A stretch of DNA of 64,000 nt from Ruegeria profundi (GTDB taxonomy: Bacteria; Pseudomonadota; Alphaproteobacteria; Rhodobacterales; Rhodobacteraceae), in contig NZ_LQBP01000009.1 of the NCBI RefSeq assembly GCF_001507545.1, positions 1 through 64,000 on the forward strand. Reading direction: 5' to 3'. Positions 19,152 through 29,029 of this stretch are shown piece after piece. The translations under genes were made by a program, and so were the position numbers. Numbering within the stretch: position 1 is the stretch's first letter; each line of letters begins with the position of its first letter. The notes under the pieces were generated by a model that saw nothing but the letters and a program-made list of their open reading frames with translations, searched no databases and was not told where the DNA came from.

Positions 19152-20843
19152 ATGGCCCCTGACGGACAAGATGTTACCCAGATGACACCATCCGCTATTC
19201 TGCCCGACCTTCTGGCACTGACCCGTGCGGCTATCCCGGCGGTGGAAACGGTGTTTGATCGCGCTCGCGCGATTGTGCGCAACGCTGTGACCGAGGATGG
19301 GCGTGTATCTGGTGCGCTGATTGAGGCGCATCAAACGGCCGCTCATGGACTGGCATGGCTGGCGACCTACGCCCAATCGCTGCAACAGATGCAACACTGG
19401 GCTGAAGCGCTGGAGGCCGACGGCAAGTTCGGCGAGATCGAACAGTTGCTGCACCAGATCGCCTTTGGCGAATATCTCTGGCAGATTTACGGCGGCATCC
19501 AGATGAACCAGGGGGAAATCGTTCGCCTTCAGGATCTTGGATTAGGTCAGGACGACATGCGTGCACTGATGGGGCCCGAGGTCATGACCCTTACACAAAA
19601 CGGCAATACTCAGGCCGCGCGCACCCGCCTTGTCGCGCTGATGGAGGATCAGGCCGGGGCCACCATGTTCGGTGCTTCGGGGCTGGACGAGGAACTGGAA
19701 ATGATCCGCGACCAGTTTCGACGTTACGCCCAAGAAAAGGTCGAGCCAAACGCGCATGAATGGCACCTGAAGGATGAACTGATCCCGATGGAAATCATTG
19801 AAGAACTGGCCGAGATGGGCGTCTTTGGCCTGACCATACCGGAAGAGTTTGGCGGGTTTGGCCTATCCAAGGCCTCGATGTGCGTGGTTTCGGAGGAGCT
19901 TTCGCGCGGCTATATCGGTGTGGGTTCGCTGGGCACACGGTCGGAAATTGCAGCAGAACTGATCATCGCAGGCGGCACGGAAGAGCAAAAAGCCAATTGG
20001 TTGCCAAAACTGGCCAGCGCCGAAATCCTGCCGACCGCTGTTTTCACTGAACCGAACACCGGCTCTGACCTTGGCAGCCTGCGAACGCGGGCCGTGAAGG
20101 ATGAAAACGGCGATTACCAGATTACCGGTAACAAGACATGGATTACCCATGCCGCGCGCACTCATGTGATGACCCTGCTGGCCCGCACCAACCCGGACAG
20201 CACCGATCACCGTGGCCTGTCCATGTTCCTTGCCGAAAAAACGCCGGGAACGGATGAAAACCCCTTCCCAACCCCGGGCATGACCGGCGGCGAGATTGAG
20301 GTTCTGGGCTATCGTGGCATGAAAGAATATGAGCTGGGCTTTGACGGCTTCCACGTGAAGGCGGAAAACCTGCTGGGCGGAGAAGAGGGCAAAGGCTTCA
20401 AACAACTGATGGAGACCTTCGAATCCGCCCGTATCCAAACCGCCGCGCGTGCTATCGGTGTGGCGCAAAGCGCGCTGGACATCGCCATGCAATACGCACA
20501 GGACCGCAAGCAATTCGGCAAATCCCTGATCAATTTCCCCCGCGTCTCGGGCAAGCTGGCGATGATGGCGGTCGAGATCATGATCGCCCGTCAGCTGACC
20601 TATTTCTCGGCCCGCGAGAAGGACAATGGGCACCGCTGCGATCTTGAGGCTGGAATGGCCAAGCTGCTGGGCGCGCGTGTGGCTTGGGCCGCTGCGGATA
20701 ATGGCCTGCAAATCCACGGCGGCAACGGGTTTGCGTTGGAATACAAGATCAGCCGCGTCCTGTGCGACGCGCGCATTCTGAACATATTCGAGGGAGCAGC
20801 CGAAATTCAGGCACAGGTCATAGCCCGGCGTTTGCTTGGGTGA
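19152..20843 (+). CDS. mcd: Probable (2S)-methylsuccinyl-CoA dehydrogenase
   Basis: The product is 563 residues, whereas ordinary acyl-CoA dehydrogenases have about 380. Residues 1-170 are a helical extension; the acyl-CoA dehydrogenase fold starts near residue 180 (EEFGGFGLSKASMCVVSEEL, AVFTEPNTGSDLGSLRTRA, YAQDRKQFGKSL, QIHGGNGFALEYKISRVLCD). An extension of this size is characteristic of the methylsuccinyl-CoA dehydrogenase of the ethylmalonyl-CoA pathway, which oxidises methylsuccinyl-CoA to mesaconyl-CoA. Electrons would pass to EtfAB. An AAGGACG site precedes the start, and a terminator follows. A different long-chain or branched-chain enzyme is possible but less likely. Confidence 0.82.
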   Translation: MAPDGQDVTQMTPSAILPDLLALTRAAIPAVETVFDRARAIVRNAVTEDGRVSGALIEAHQTAAHGLAWLATYAQSLQQMQHWAEALEADGKFGEIEQLLHQIAFGEYLWQIYGGIQMNQGEIVRLQDLGLGQDDMRALMGPEVMTLTQNGNTQAARTRLVALMEDQAGATMFGASGLDEELEMIRDQFRRYAQEKVEPNAHEWHLKDELIPMEIIEELAEMGVFGLTIPEEFGGFGLSKASMCVVSEELSRGYIGVGSLGTRSEIAAELIIAGGTEEQKANWLPKLASAEILPTAVFTEPNTGSDLGSLRTRAVKDENGDYQITGNKTWITHAARTHVMTLLARTNPDSTDHRGLSMFLAEKTPGTDENPFPTPGMTGGEIEVLGYRGMKEYELGFDGFHVKAENLLGGEEGKGFKQLMETFESARIQTAARAIGVAQSALDIAMQYAQDRKQFGKSLINFPRVSGKLAMMAVEIMIARQLTYFSAREKDNGHRCDLEAGMAKLLGARVAWAAADNGLQIHGGNGFALEYKISRVLCDARILNIFEGAAEIQAQVIARRLLG

Positions 20844-20872
20844 CCGAATTCGGCGCTCCTGTTTCCCCAACT

Positions 20873-20899
20873 AACCCGGCCAGCGTGCCGGGTTTTTTT
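20873..20899 (+). terminator. Intrinsic terminator after mcd
   Basis: AACCCGGC and GCCGGGTT form an 8-bp stem with a six-base loop, continued by a T tract on the plus strand, 30 bases after the mcd stop. Confidence 0.9.
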
Positions 20900-21044
20900 C
20901 TTGCGAAATTGAAATTGCACAAATGACGGGCACGGGGGCTCAAGCGTCGGTGGTGATCCTCCGACAAGTGAATTTCACCTTTGAACTTGGCCCTGATCCC
21001 CGATAGATCACCTACTGGCCCCGATACAAAGGATCGCAGCAGGA

Positions 21045-21599
21045 ATGACCAAAAGACTATTCGTAGCTTGGGCAATCGTGACTGCCCTTGTGCTGGGCGG
21101 CTGCGCCACCACACAGCCGACGGCCAGCCAAAACGATATCGACACGCTGGCATATGCGATCCAATCCCTTGGTCCCGATGTCGATCCGGTCGAAGCGCGA
21201 ACGGCCGCTACCCTCTCGTATACCTACTCACAGCAGCTAAAGCAGGACTGGAATGTCACTGACTCGGCCATCATCCACAATGCCAAGGTTATCAATGGCT
21301 TTCGTGAGCGCGGTTTGTGCAATGACTGGGCCGAAGCCATGACCAAGCGCCTGCGGCAGGAAGATTTTCGCACGCTGGATATCCATTGGGCGACATCGCC
21401 ACCCACCCAATTCAGGATCATCCATCACTCGGCCCTGATCAGCGCCGAAGGAGATTCGATGTATGACGGGATCATCCTTGATCCCTGGCGGGCCAGCGGT
21501 GCACTGACATGGGCGCCCGTACAGGAAGACACCAAATACAACTGGCGCCCCCGGCTGGAAGTGCGGCAAGAGCTGCTGAATGGTGAGTTGCCTTTGTAG
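21045..21599 (+). CDS. Hypothetical lipoprotein, possible transglutaminase-like fold
   Basis: A 184-residue protein with an N-terminal hydrophobic segment ending in the lipobox VLGGC (Cys20). The mature part contains RGLCNDWAEAM, FRIIHHSALIS and ILDPWRASG in that order, giving a Cys, a His and an Asp spaced as in papain/transglutaminase-type triads. The enzymatic reading is inference from this order. It lies 202 bases after mcd, behind the terminator, so it has its own promoter. Confidence 0.6.
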   Translation: MTKRLFVAWAIVTALVLGGCATTQPTASQNDIDTLAYAIQSLGPDVDPVEARTAATLSYTYSQQLKQDWNVTDSAIIHNAKVINGFRERGLCNDWAEAMTKRLRQEDFRTLDIHWATSPPTQFRIIHHSALISAEGDSMYDGIILDPWRASGALTWAPVQEDTKYNWRPRLEVRQELLNGELPL

Positions 21600-21640
21600 C
21601 AGCGGTTCCGTCCGGGCGTTTGGTGGGTTAAACCGGTTAC

Positions 21641-22033
21641 ATGATACGCCTGATCCTGACCCTGCCGATGTTGGCCCTGTTTCAATGCGACAAGGATGAG
21701 ACCGTCGCCGCTTATGGCGCGGCCGACACGACCTGGGCGCTGCAGGAAATCGATGGGCAGCCTTACAAGGCCAGCGCCCTGCTACGCTTTCCTGAGCAAG
21801 GCAGGATCGAAGGCAACGCCCCTTGCAACAGCTATAGCGGCACCCTGACCGCGCCCTACCCATGGTTCGAAATCGCCGATCTGACGGCCACCCGCGCCGC
21901 CTGCGCCGGGCTTGAAGCCGAAGGGTTCTACTTTGCCGCCCTGATGGCCATGACCCAGTCCGAGGTATCTGGCAACGTTCTGATCCTGCGCAATGATGCC
22001 GGGCACGAGATGGTGTTCACAGCCGTCGAGTAA
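21641..22033 (+). CDS. META domain protein (HslJ-like), probable lipoprotein
   Basis: This 130-residue protein has a hydrophobic leader ending LALFQC, then a META domain: [11 protein letters not shown], the [10 protein letters not shown] core, and [11 protein letters not shown], as in HslJ-type proteins. META proteins are small envelope proteins whose molecular role is poorly defined; several are linked to stress or antibiotic tolerance. The gene overlaps the convergent recO at its 3' end by 17 bases. Confidence 0.8.
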   Translation: MIRLILTLPMLALFQCDKDETVAAYGAADTTWALQEIDGQPYKASALLRFPEQGRIEGNAPCNSYSGTLTAPYPWFEIADLTATRAACAGLEAEGFYFAALMAMTQSEVSGNVLILRNDAGHEMVFTAVE

Positions 22034-22742
22034 ACTGATCCACGAAACGCGCCCGTGCCTCGGGCAGAGGATAATTCCCCAGCGACGGGGCCAGATGGTG
22101 TGCCAGAAAATATCCGGTTGTCTGAAGGCCAAGTACAATCTCAGCGTCGGGCGCGCGCCCCTCTCCTCTCAAGCACGGGGGCAGCGGCAACAGCCTGTCT
22201 GCCCATTCCCCTGCCCCTTTGGCACTGACCGCGCGGCCGGTTTTGGGTGAGACATAGGCCAAACCGCTGGTTGAACCGGTCACTGCACAGGACGAAAGAT
22301 CAAGACCAAACCCCAACTCTTCCAACAAGGCCAATTCCCACCGCAGATAAGCCAGCGGCCAAATCTCGTCCTGCCCGAGCAAGTCCATCAACCGTTCGGT
22401 TTGCGTATAAATCGCCGGATGAGGCTCCCGCTCTGGCAGACAGAACGTCAGCAGCGCAACAACGGCGTTCAATCCTGCCAGGGCCAATCGGCCAGAGAAT
22501 GCAGCCGCAGCACGCGACCGCAGCGGTTCGACCTGAAAGGTTCCGATATGTTCTTCAAGCCGGGCGCGCCAAAGCACATCCAGCTGCGCCCCCGGTTGCA
22601 GGATCGGGGCAATCTTGCGGCTGGTTCCGCCCCGCACAACGCCCGCATGGCGGCCATGGCTTTCGGTAAAAACCTCGACAATCGCCGCCGTTTCCCCATG
22701 GCGACGCGTGGTCAAAAGGATACCGTGATCACGCCAGTCCAA
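22017..22742 (-). CDS. recO: DNA repair protein RecO
   Basis: RecO (241 residues) loads RecA on SSB-coated DNA with RecR. The N-terminal OB fold starts [23 protein letters not shown] and includes HAGVVRGG; the helical C-terminal part contains [22 protein letters not shown] zinc-finger Cys cluster is not obvious, as in many alphaproteobacterial RecO. The gene is downstream of era in the usual order, but a beta-barrel gene and DUF1491 lie between. Confidence 0.92.
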   Translation of the reverse strand: MDWRDHGILLTTRRHGETAAIVEVFTESHGRHAGVVRGGTSRKIAPILQPGAQLDVLWRARLEEHIGTFQVEPLRSRAAAAFSGRLALAGLNAVVALLTFCLPEREPHPAIYTQTERLMDLLGQDEIWPLAYLRWELALLEELGFGLDLSSCAVTGSTSGLAYVSPKTGRAVSAKGAGEWADRLLPLPPCLRGEGRAPDAEIVLGLQTTGYFLAHHLAPSLGNYPLPEARARFVDQFTRRL

Positions 22743-22837
22743 CTTGGGCTCCTTATGCCTGCGGGTTTCCCCTTGCCCGCAACAGATCGCAAGGCGCCAA
22801 TATTCGCAAGGGCTGTGATGACCTAAACCAGGCGCGC

Positions 22838-23752
22838 TTAAAACCTGACCCTGAAGGCCGCACCCACCAGCGGGGCTGTGTCATAGCTCTGGCGGCTAAG
22901 TTCCGCTCCATTCGCGTCATCCAGCGTCAGACGTCCATCAAGCTCGGCCCCTGCAAAGACATTCAACGAAACGCCCGGATTGGGGTTATACCCAAACGAG
23001 ATCACCACGGGGATGCTTTTGTCTTCGCCCACGCCGTTCGGTGCCAGCCCATCATCGTCCAGCCGGAACCGGATACGCTCGTACCGGGCCGACACGGCAA
23101 GGTTCATCGTGTCGTTGAGCGCATAGCTGAGCGTCAGGCCCGGCCCCTGCGTTGCCCCAACCCCCGAGCCGGTGTTCAGATTCCAGCGGTCATTGATATC
23201 CCAATCAACAAGCAGAGCGGGAAAAAAGTCGATATCATTGTCTTCGATCTGCGAAAACACCCCAAAAGCCGGGCCGATGGTCAGCCGCTCGTTCAGCTTC
23301 CAGGCGACGCCCGCAAAAACGCCATAGGTTCTGCCATCACTGGCCTCGGCCCCGCTTTGATAGTCCCACCTGACTTGCGGAGAGATGAAAACCGTGGTCG
23401 CGTTCCCAACACCAAACCGAAGCGGTACCGCAACGCGGATGTCCCGAATGTCTTCCCATGGTTGGTTATTGGCCTGACTGAAGTTGTAGTCCAACCGGCC
23501 AAAGCTTGCCGACACTCCAAGCGACGTGTCATCTTGAAACGTATAAAGCGCTGTGGTGCGCAGGAAAATGCGGCTTGCAGAAAACTCACCACCCTCACTC
23601 AAATCTGCGTCACCCTGATACGCGGCGAGACCATCGATTTGATAACCCCATCCCAACCGGGGCTGCGCAAGCGAAGGTGACGCAAAAAAACCGAAAATCA
23701 TCGCAGAAACGCAGCATAGTCGGGCAATCGTTTTCATCAAGCTCAACCTCAA
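22838..23752 (-). CDS. Predicted outer-membrane beta-barrel protein
   Basis: The 304-residue protein has a cleavable signal peptide (hydrophobic to FFASPSLAQ) and a body of alternating polar and hydrophobic strands ending in Phe (FRVRF), typical of an outer-membrane beta-barrel. Aromatic girdles and repeated turn-rich segments support this. I recognise no specific family; a DUF6268-like or transporter-like barrel is possible. It sits between DUF1491 and recO, breaking the usual era-recO block, and has its own 90-base upstream gap. Confidence 0.65.
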   Translation of the reverse strand: MRLSLMKTIARLCCVSAMIFGFFASPSLAQPRLGWGYQIDGLAAYQGDADLSEGGEFSASRIFLRTTALYTFQDDTSLGVSASFGRLDYNFSQANNQPWEDIRDIRVAVPLRFGVGNATTVFISPQVRWDYQSGAEASDGRTYGVFAGVAWKLNERLTIGPAFGVFSQIEDNDIDFFPALLVDWDINDRWNLNTGSGVGATQGPGLTLSYALNDTMNLAVSARYERIRFRLDDDGLAPNGVGEDKSIPVVISFGYNPNPGVSLNVFAGAELDGRLTLDDANGAELSRQSYDTAPLVGAAFRVRF

Positions 23753-23846
23753 TAGGGCGGGTTACAAGGACAGATAACACTTCGGTGCGAACGGTAGAAC
23801 GTATCGCAGAAATAGAATGCTAAACTGTGGCAACCAGGGCTGGAAG

Positions 23847-24176
23847 CTAGTCCAACCCTTCGTCACCCAGAAGGTGACGGCCCTGCCTGTCCTCGACCTC
23901 AATCACCCAAAGGTCGGGATCAAAACTGCGCTGGCGCTGGATGGCCTGATCCACCTCGGTCTCGGGGCCAGAGGAGAGTTCCACCCATTTGCGTTCACCG
24001 CTCATCAAATCAAAGCTGCGCTGGAAGGCAATCGCCTGCCCGTCCAGCGTGTTCAGCTTGACCAGTACCGCACCCGCCGTATCGTCGCCGTGGGTCACGA
24101 CAAAGGCCGGGATTTCCTGAAAGCGAAGCCGCGCCAGATAGGCGTGAACCCAGAATTCGGCCGTCAGGCGGGTCAT
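23847..24176 (-). CDS. DUF1491 family protein
   Basis: A 109-residue protein with RLTAEFWVHAYLARL at its N-terminus and a central GAVLVKLN strand, followed by a run of acidic and aromatic residues (DPDLWVIEVEDRQGRHLL), matching the DUF1491 family of alphaproteobacteria. Its ATG overlaps the era stop by four bases (ATGA), so translation is coupled. The function is unknown. Its constant place beside era suggests a role in ribosome or RNA metabolism, which is inference. Confidence 0.85.
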   Translation of the reverse strand: MTRLTAEFWVHAYLARLRFQEIPAFVVTHGDDTAGAVLVKLNTLDGQAIAFQRSFDLMSGERKWVELSSGPETEVDQAIQRQRSFDPDLWVIEVEDRQGRHLLGDEGLD

Positions 24177-25081
24177 GCGTTGCCGTCTTTGAAATCCAAA
24201 CCCATTTCCGAGTAGCGCTCGGACTCTTCCAACCAGTTGGGCCGGACTTTGACTTGCAGGAACAGGTGGATCTTGCGGTCCAGAAACTCTTCAAGCTCTG
24301 CCCTTGCCGCTTGGCTGACAGCCTTGATAGTCTCACCGCGTTTGCCGAGAACAATACCTTTGTGACCATCGCGCATGACATAGATCACCTGATCGATCTT
24401 GGCCGAGCCATCCTTGCGTTCCTCCCAGTTCTCGGTCTCGACCGTCAACTGATAGGGCAACTCCTGATGCAGGCGCAGGGTCAGTTTCTCGCGCGTCATC
24501 TCGGCGGCAATCATGCGCAGGGGCAGATCGGCAATCTGGTCTTCGGGGTAAAGCCACGGGCCTTCGGGCACTTCCGCGGCCAGCCACTTGCGCAGATCGT
24601 CGACGCCGTGGCCCTTTTCCGCCGAAATCATAAAGGTTTCGGCAAAAGGGTAACGCGCATTCAACTCGCTGGTCAGGGCCAGTAGTTTCTCGGACGGAAC
24701 CTTGTCGATCTTGTTGATCGCCAGCGCGATCTTGCGGCCCTGTCCGATCTCATCCAGACCTTCGAGGATGCGTTCGACCCCTTCGGTGATGCCGCGATGG
24801 GCCTCGACCATCAGCACGACGATATCGGCATCTGCGGCCCCGCCCCACGCAGCAGCGACCATGGCGCGATCCAGGCGGCGGCGGGGCTTGAACAGGCCGG
24901 GCGTGTCCACAAAGACCAGCTGCGCGTCGCCTTCCATCGCCACGCCGCGAATACGGGCGCGAGTCGTCTGAACCTTATGCGTCACGATCGAGACCTTAGC
25001 CCCGACCATGCGGTTCAGAAGGGTAGATTTGCCTGCGTTTGGCTCTCCGATCAGGGCGATAAATCCGGCGCGTGTGCTCAT
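24173..25081 (-). CDS. era: GTPase Era
   Basis: Era (302 residues) binds 16S rRNA during small-subunit maturation. G1 is GEPNAGKSTLLNRM, G3 is FVDTPGLF, G4 is INKIDKV, and a C-terminal KH domain includes VILGKRGETIKAVS-type GxxG (IVLGKRGETIKAVSQAA). Length is normal. It lies downstream of rnc in the standard rnc-era order but with a 192-base gap, where I see no gene or clear terminator. Confidence 0.97.
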   Translation of the reverse strand: MSTRAGFIALIGEPNAGKSTLLNRMVGAKVSIVTHKVQTTRARIRGVAMEGDAQLVFVDTPGLFKPRRRLDRAMVAAAWGGAADADIVVLMVEAHRGITEGVERILEGLDEIGQGRKIALAINKIDKVPSEKLLALTSELNARYPFAETFMISAEKGHGVDDLRKWLAAEVPEGPWLYPEDQIADLPLRMIAAEMTREKLTLRLHQELPYQLTVETENWEERKDGSAKIDQVIYVMRDGHKGIVLGKRGETIKAVSQAARAELEEFLDRKIHLFLQVKVRPNWLEESERYSEMGLDFKDGNA

Positions 25082-25273
25082 GTGTGTTGCGATCCTGTTA
25101 GCAAGTGCGCACCCCTATAGCAGAAACACCCGACGGACCAGAGGGATTTGTCGCATTGCTGCCCTGCGCCACCGCTGCCACACCGCTATCACGCACTGCT
25201 AGCGATGGGTGTGATGCCGCGGCCTGTCAAGGGATCGCTACCACCCGTCAGCCCACCTACACGGAAGGTGCGT

Positions 25274-25951
25274 TCAGGTTAGTCGGTCCAACAACGCTTT
25301 GGCCGCAGCTTGTTCGGCCTGCCGTTTGGACCCGGCGGTGGCTTGCGCCTCTGCTCCGTCCTGCAAGCGGGCAGCGATGGTGAAAACGGGCGCGTGATCG
25401 GGGCCGCTGCGTTTGAGTTCAACGTATGAAGGCGGCCTCTGCCCACGCGCTTGCGCCCATTCCTGCAACGAGGTCTTTGCGTCGCGCGCATCGGCTTCAA
25501 CCTTGTGGATGCGATCACCCCATAGCCTCAGGATCACATCTCGTGCAGCCTCGAACCCTGCATCGCGATAAATCGCGGCAATGACGGCCTCCATCGCGTC
25601 GCCCAACAAAGCCTGCTTGCGGCGGCCGCCAGACAGCATCTCGGACCGGCCCAGCTTAAGCACTGCACCCAGATCGATCTGACGGGCGACGTCCGCGCAA
25701 GCCTCTTTGCGAACCAGCGCATTGAAACGCGGAGCAAGTTGGCCCTCGGACGCCTTTTTGTCGGCCTCCAGCAGCGCTGTGGCCATGACAAGTCCCAATA
25801 CCCGATCACCAAGGAACTCAAGGCGCTGATTGTCGGGCCGCGTTGCCGATGAGACCGAGCCATGGGTCAGCGCCCGTACCAGCAGTTCCGGGTCAGAAAA
25901 CTCATACCCGAGACGCCGCTGGAACGCCTTTATCTCTGCCGATAGCTTCAA
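25274..25951 (-). CDS. rnc: Ribonuclease III
   Basis: RNase III cleaves double-stranded RNA in rRNA processing. The catalytic signature is [16 protein letters not shown], with [14 protein letters not shown] for the second acidic site, and a C-terminal dsRNA-binding domain ends [17 protein letters not shown] favour the TTG start at 25951, whose last two bases overlap the lepB stop (TTGA) and which has an AAGGCG site seven bases upstream; the product begins (M)KLSAEIKAF, as in Rhodobacter homologues. The ATG at 25984 would add eleven residues inside lepB. Confidence 0.93.
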   Translation of the reverse strand: MKLSAEIKAFQRRLGYEFSDPELLVRALTHGSVSSATRPDNQRLEFLGDRVLGLVMATALLEADKKASEGQLAPRFNALVRKEACADVARQIDLGAVLKLGRSEMLSGGRRKQALLGDAMEAVIAAIYRDAGFEAARDVILRLWGDRIHKVEADARDAKTSLQEWAQARGQRPPSYVELKRSGPDHAPVFTIAARLQDGAEAQATAGSKRQAEQAAAKALLDRLT

Positions 25952-26787
25952 TTGATCGCCTTGAAAAAGCGATCGCTGCGCCATGTCCAGAAGAACAGCA
26001 TCGACCGGCCCGCAGACGAGAACATGATCCGGTCCGCACGACCAATCAGGTTTTCATACGGCACATAGCCAACGCCACCGGCGGATTGCGGCAGGCGGCT
26101 GTCGCTGGAATTGTCGCGGTTGTCACCCATGAAGAAATAGTGGCCTTCGGGCACGGTGTAGATGCCAGTATTGTCCGAAGCCTGATTGCCGATGTTCAGG
26201 ACATCGTAGGACACCCCATTAGGCAAAGTCTCGATCAGGCGGGATTTTTCGCAGGCACCACCAATGCCGACGGGGCCATTTTCACAGCGCGGGCGCAGTC
26301 GTTGCGGCCCCTGCGGCTCGGCAGTTTCAGTAAAGACGCCATCTGGTTGTTGCGGCACCGGGGTCCCATTCAGGATAACCTGTCCGTCGCGGATCTGAAT
26401 ACGGTCACCCGGCATGCCGATCAGTCGCTTAATGTAGTCACGCCCGGTGACCGGATGGCGAAAAACAATGACGTCGCCACGCTCGGGCTCTCCGCCCAGG
26501 ATGCGGGAATTGTCGCCTCCTGGTATCCAGCCGCAGATATCTTCGGCATCAATGTTCAAACCGACACTGGGGATAATCAGACTGGGGCAGGACGCATAGG
26601 AATAGCCATAGGCCATCTTATTAACGAAAAGGAAATCCCCGATCAGCAAGGTCTGTTTCATAGAACCGGAAGGAATCCAAAACGGCTGAAAGAACAGGGT
26701 ACGGAAAACGCCGGCGATCAACAGGGCGTAGACGATGGTTTTGATCGTCTCCCATATGGGATTTCCGGTTTTGACGTCCTCGGCCAT
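25948..26787 (-). CDS. lepB: Signal peptidase I
   Basis: The 279-residue protease removes signal peptides at the cytoplasmic membrane. There is one N-terminal membrane segment (about residues 10-30). The catalytic Ser is in [13 protein letters not shown], where Gln replaces the frequent Pro, and the catalytic Lys lies in [14 protein letters not shown]; the [11 protein letters not shown] box is also present. It precedes rnc with overlapping stop/start and follows acpS by 57 bases. Confidence 0.95.
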   Translation of the reverse strand: MAEDVKTGNPIWETIKTIVYALLIAGVFRTLFFQPFWIPSGSMKQTLLIGDFLFVNKMAYGYSYASCPSLIIPSVGLNIDAEDICGWIPGGDNSRILGGEPERGDVIVFRHPVTGRDYIKRLIGMPGDRIQIRDGQVILNGTPVPQQPDGVFTETAEPQGPQRLRPRCENGPVGIGGACEKSRLIETLPNGVSYDVLNIGNQASDNTGIYTVPEGHYFFMGDNRDNSSDSRLPQSAGGVGYVPYENLIGRADRIMFSSAGRSMLFFWTWRSDRFFKAIN

Positions 26788-26844
26788 ACTGCTCTCCGGT
26801 CCTTGGGTTGTTGGGGTGCTACATGCGGGGCGGTTGGGGGCAAG

Positions 26845-27264
26845 TCAAGACTGAGCGGCGTGATCTTGAAGCGGGCGGGCCTCAATCACAACGAAGGCCT
26901 GCGCCCATGGGTGGTCATCAGTCAGTGTGACATGGATAATGGCCTCGTGACCCTCGGGCGTCATCTCTTTCAGACGTTCGGCGGCCCAGCCGGTGACATG
27001 CATCACGGGCTGACCCGTGCGCAGATTGGTGACCGCCATATCCCGCCACGAAATGCCCATGCGCAAACCGGTACCCAAAGCCTTTGAGCAAGCCTCTTTC
27101 GCCGCCCAGCGCTTGGCGTAGGTTCCCGCGGTGTCGGCCCGGCGTTCGGCCTTGTTCTGCTCGGTTTCAGTGAAGACACGGTTGCGGAAACGGTCGCCAA
27201 AACGGTCAAGCGTACCCTGAATGCGTTCGATATTCGCGAGGTCCGTGCCGATGCCAAGGATCAC
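26845..27264 (-). CDS. acpS: Holo-[acyl-carrier-protein] synthase
   Basis: AcpS attaches 4'-phosphopantetheine to acyl carrier protein. The start is a GTG at 27264, one base after the stop of the preceding oxidoreductase; the longer open frame to 27363 lies within that gene and lacks family similarity. The protein (139 residues) begins (M)[14 protein letters not shown] with the metal-binding Asp and has the second signature [14 protein letters not shown]. It belongs to the pdxJ-acpS-lepB block. Confidence 0.93.
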   Translation of the reverse strand: MILGIGTDLANIERIQGTLDRFGDRFRNRVFTETEQNKAERRADTAGTYAKRWAAKEACSKALGTGLRMGISWRDMAVTNLRTGQPVMHVTGWAAERLKEMTPEGHEAIIHVTLTDDHPWAQAFVVIEARPLQDHAAQS

Positions 27265-27265
27265 A

Positions 27266-28243
27266 TCACACCTCCAGAACCACAGTGCCCATCTTCTCAC
27301 CGGCTTCGACCATCTTGTGAGCTGCCGCAGCATCGGCCAAATGCCCCGCAGGCACGACCGCATGGGTCAAAACGCCCTGCTCCAACCATTCCGTCAGTTG
27401 GGCTTCGCCCCTGCGCCGCGCGACGGCGTCCAACTGATACACGATCAGCATGTGCAGGCGAATGTTCTTGAACATGAAGCCGTAGAAATCAAGTTCTGGG
27501 CGCATCTGCGACGCCGATGCATAGCTTGCGATGGTGCCGCCCGGTCGGATCAAACCCAGCGAGGCTTCCTGATTGGCTGCAAAATCGACTTCGACAATAC
27601 GGTCAACACCGGCGCCATCGGTCATGTCCATCACAGCTTGCGTCACATTCTGAGTGCGGTAGTTCACAAACTCATCCGCGCCAGAATGTGCGGCCTTTTC
27701 CTGCGAACTCACCGTTGTGATGACCCGTGCACCACCAAGGGCGGCCATCTGACAGGCGTAACGCCCCACAGTTCCCGCACCCCCGGTCACCAGAACCGTC
27801 TTGTCCGCAATCGGCCCGTCAGCATACAACGCGTACCACGCGGTCATTGCCGGGATTCCAAAGCAAGCCCCTTCGGCAAAACTGGTCGTCTCCGGCAGAA
27901 AAACCGCCTGCTCGGACGGCAGGGCGATATACTCTGCACCGGTTCCGAACGCGCGTTGCCATTGGCCATTCCAGATCCAGACCCGTTCGCCGACCCGAGC
28001 CGGATCGACACCCGTACCGACGGCCACGATAACCCCAGCACCGTCCGAATGTGGAATGACAACAGGATACTGCATGACCGCCCCGGGGCGCGCGCCACCG
28101 CGCAGTTTGACATCCGATGGATTGATCCCCGTGGCCTTCAACTGAACCACGACTTCACCCGGTCCAGCAACGGGGTCAGGCATGTCGACCAGTTCAAGCA
28201 CGTCATCTGCCGTGCCAAAGCTACGATAAGTGATTGCCTTCAT
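27266..28243 (-). CDS. Zinc-independent alcohol dehydrogenase/quinone oxidoreductase family protein
   Basis: A 325-residue medium-chain reductase. The N-terminal GroES-like domain has [15 protein letters not shown] and [11 protein letters not shown]; the Rossmann part has [18 protein letters not shown]. The cysteines for structural zinc are missing, as in NADPH:quinone oxidoreductases. It lies between pdxJ and acpS, with only one base separating its stop from the acpS GTG, so it has been inserted into the conserved block and is co-translated with acpS. Its substrate is unknown. Confidence 0.82.
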   Translation of the reverse strand: MKAITYRSFGTADDVLELVDMPDPVAGPGEVVVQLKATGINPSDVKLRGGARPGAVMQYPVVIPHSDGAGVIVAVGTGVDPARVGERVWIWNGQWQRAFGTGAEYIALPSEQAVFLPETTSFAEGACFGIPAMTAWYALYADGPIADKTVLVTGGAGTVGRYACQMAALGGARVITTVSSQEKAAHSGADEFVNYRTQNVTQAVMDMTDGAGVDRIVEVDFAANQEASLGLIRPGGTIASYASASQMRPELDFYGFMFKNIRLHMLIVYQLDAVARRRGEAQLTEWLEQGVLTHAVVPAGHLADAAAAHKMVEAGEKMGTVVLEV

Positions 28244-28282
28244 GGCGTCCCCTCTTGATCCTGCGTGCGTTGCGCAACCTGA

Positions 28283-29029
28283 TCAGGCTCGTGCCTCATC
28301 CATCAGGCGACGCATCTCGGCTATCGCCGGGGTGAGACCACGGAAAATCGCCTCACCGATCAGGAAATGGCCGATATTCAACTCTCGCACCTCAGGGAAA
28401 GCCGCGACGGGTTGCACCGTTTCATAGTTCAAACCGTGCCCAGCATGCACCTCAAGACCTAGTGAGTGGGCAAAAGCGGACATCTGGCGCAGGCTTTCCA
28501 GTTCGGTTGCGGCTTCATCCACCCGGCCTTCGGCATGGGCGTCGCAATAAGCGCCTGTGTGCAGCTCAATCACTTCGGCACCGATGCGGTGCGCCGCCTC
28601 GATCTGGCGCTGGTCGGCTGCAATGAAGATCGACACGCGACACCCCGCCTCGCGCAGCGGCGCGATGTAATGGGCCAGCTTGTTTTCCTCACGCGCGACC
28701 TCAAGCCCGCCTTCGGTTGTACGCTCTTCGCGTTTTTCCGGGACAATGCAAACGGCATGCGGTTTATGGCGCAAGGCGATCTTTTGCATTTCCGGCGTCG
28801 CAGCCATTTCGAAGTTCAGCGGCACTGACAGAACTTCCATCAGACCATCGATATCCGCGTCCGAGATGTGGCGGCGATCTTCACGCAAATGGGCAGTAAT
28901 TCCATCTGCCCCAGCCTCTTCCGCCAGTTTGGCGGCGCGCAACGGGTCGGGATAGTCTCCACCGCGCGCGTTCCGCACGGTAGCGACATGGTCGATATTC
29001 ACGCCCAGACGCAGGTGGTTTTCAGACAT
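28283..29029 (-). CDS. pdxJ: Pyridoxine 5'-phosphate synthase
   Basis: PdxJ condenses 3-amino-2-oxopropyl phosphate with 1-deoxyxylulose 5-phosphate to make vitamin B6. The 248-residue protein has [20 protein letters not shown] near the N-terminus, then [16 protein letters not shown] and the later [15 protein letters not shown] and [11 protein letters not shown] blocks, as expected for this barrel. It overlaps the DUF2062 gene by eight bases. Confidence 0.96.
   Translation of the reverse strand: MSENHLRLGVNIDHVATVRNARGGDYPDPLRAAKLAEEAGADGITAHLREDRRHISDADIDGLMEVLSVPLNFEMAATPEMQKIALRHKPHAVCIVPEKREERTTEGGLEVAREENKLAHYIAPLREAGCRVSIFIAADQRQIEAAHRIGAEVIELHTGAYCDAHAEGRVDEAATELESLRQMSAFAHSLGLEVHAGHGLNYETVQPVAAFPEVRELNIGHFLIGEAIFRGLTPAIAEMRRLMDEARA

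Noticed and set aside
25082..25273. Gene or RNA between rnc and era
   Set aside because: I saw no convincing open frame, tRNA or terminator in these 192 bases.
25843..27087. Plus-strand open frame of 414 codons across rnc, lepB and acpS
   Set aside because: It runs antisense to three well-identified genes and has no recognisable motif.
27221..28258. Plus-strand open frame of 345 codons opposite the oxidoreductase gene
   Set aside because: Antisense to a gene with clear cofactor motifs; low-complexity, His/Arg-rich translation.
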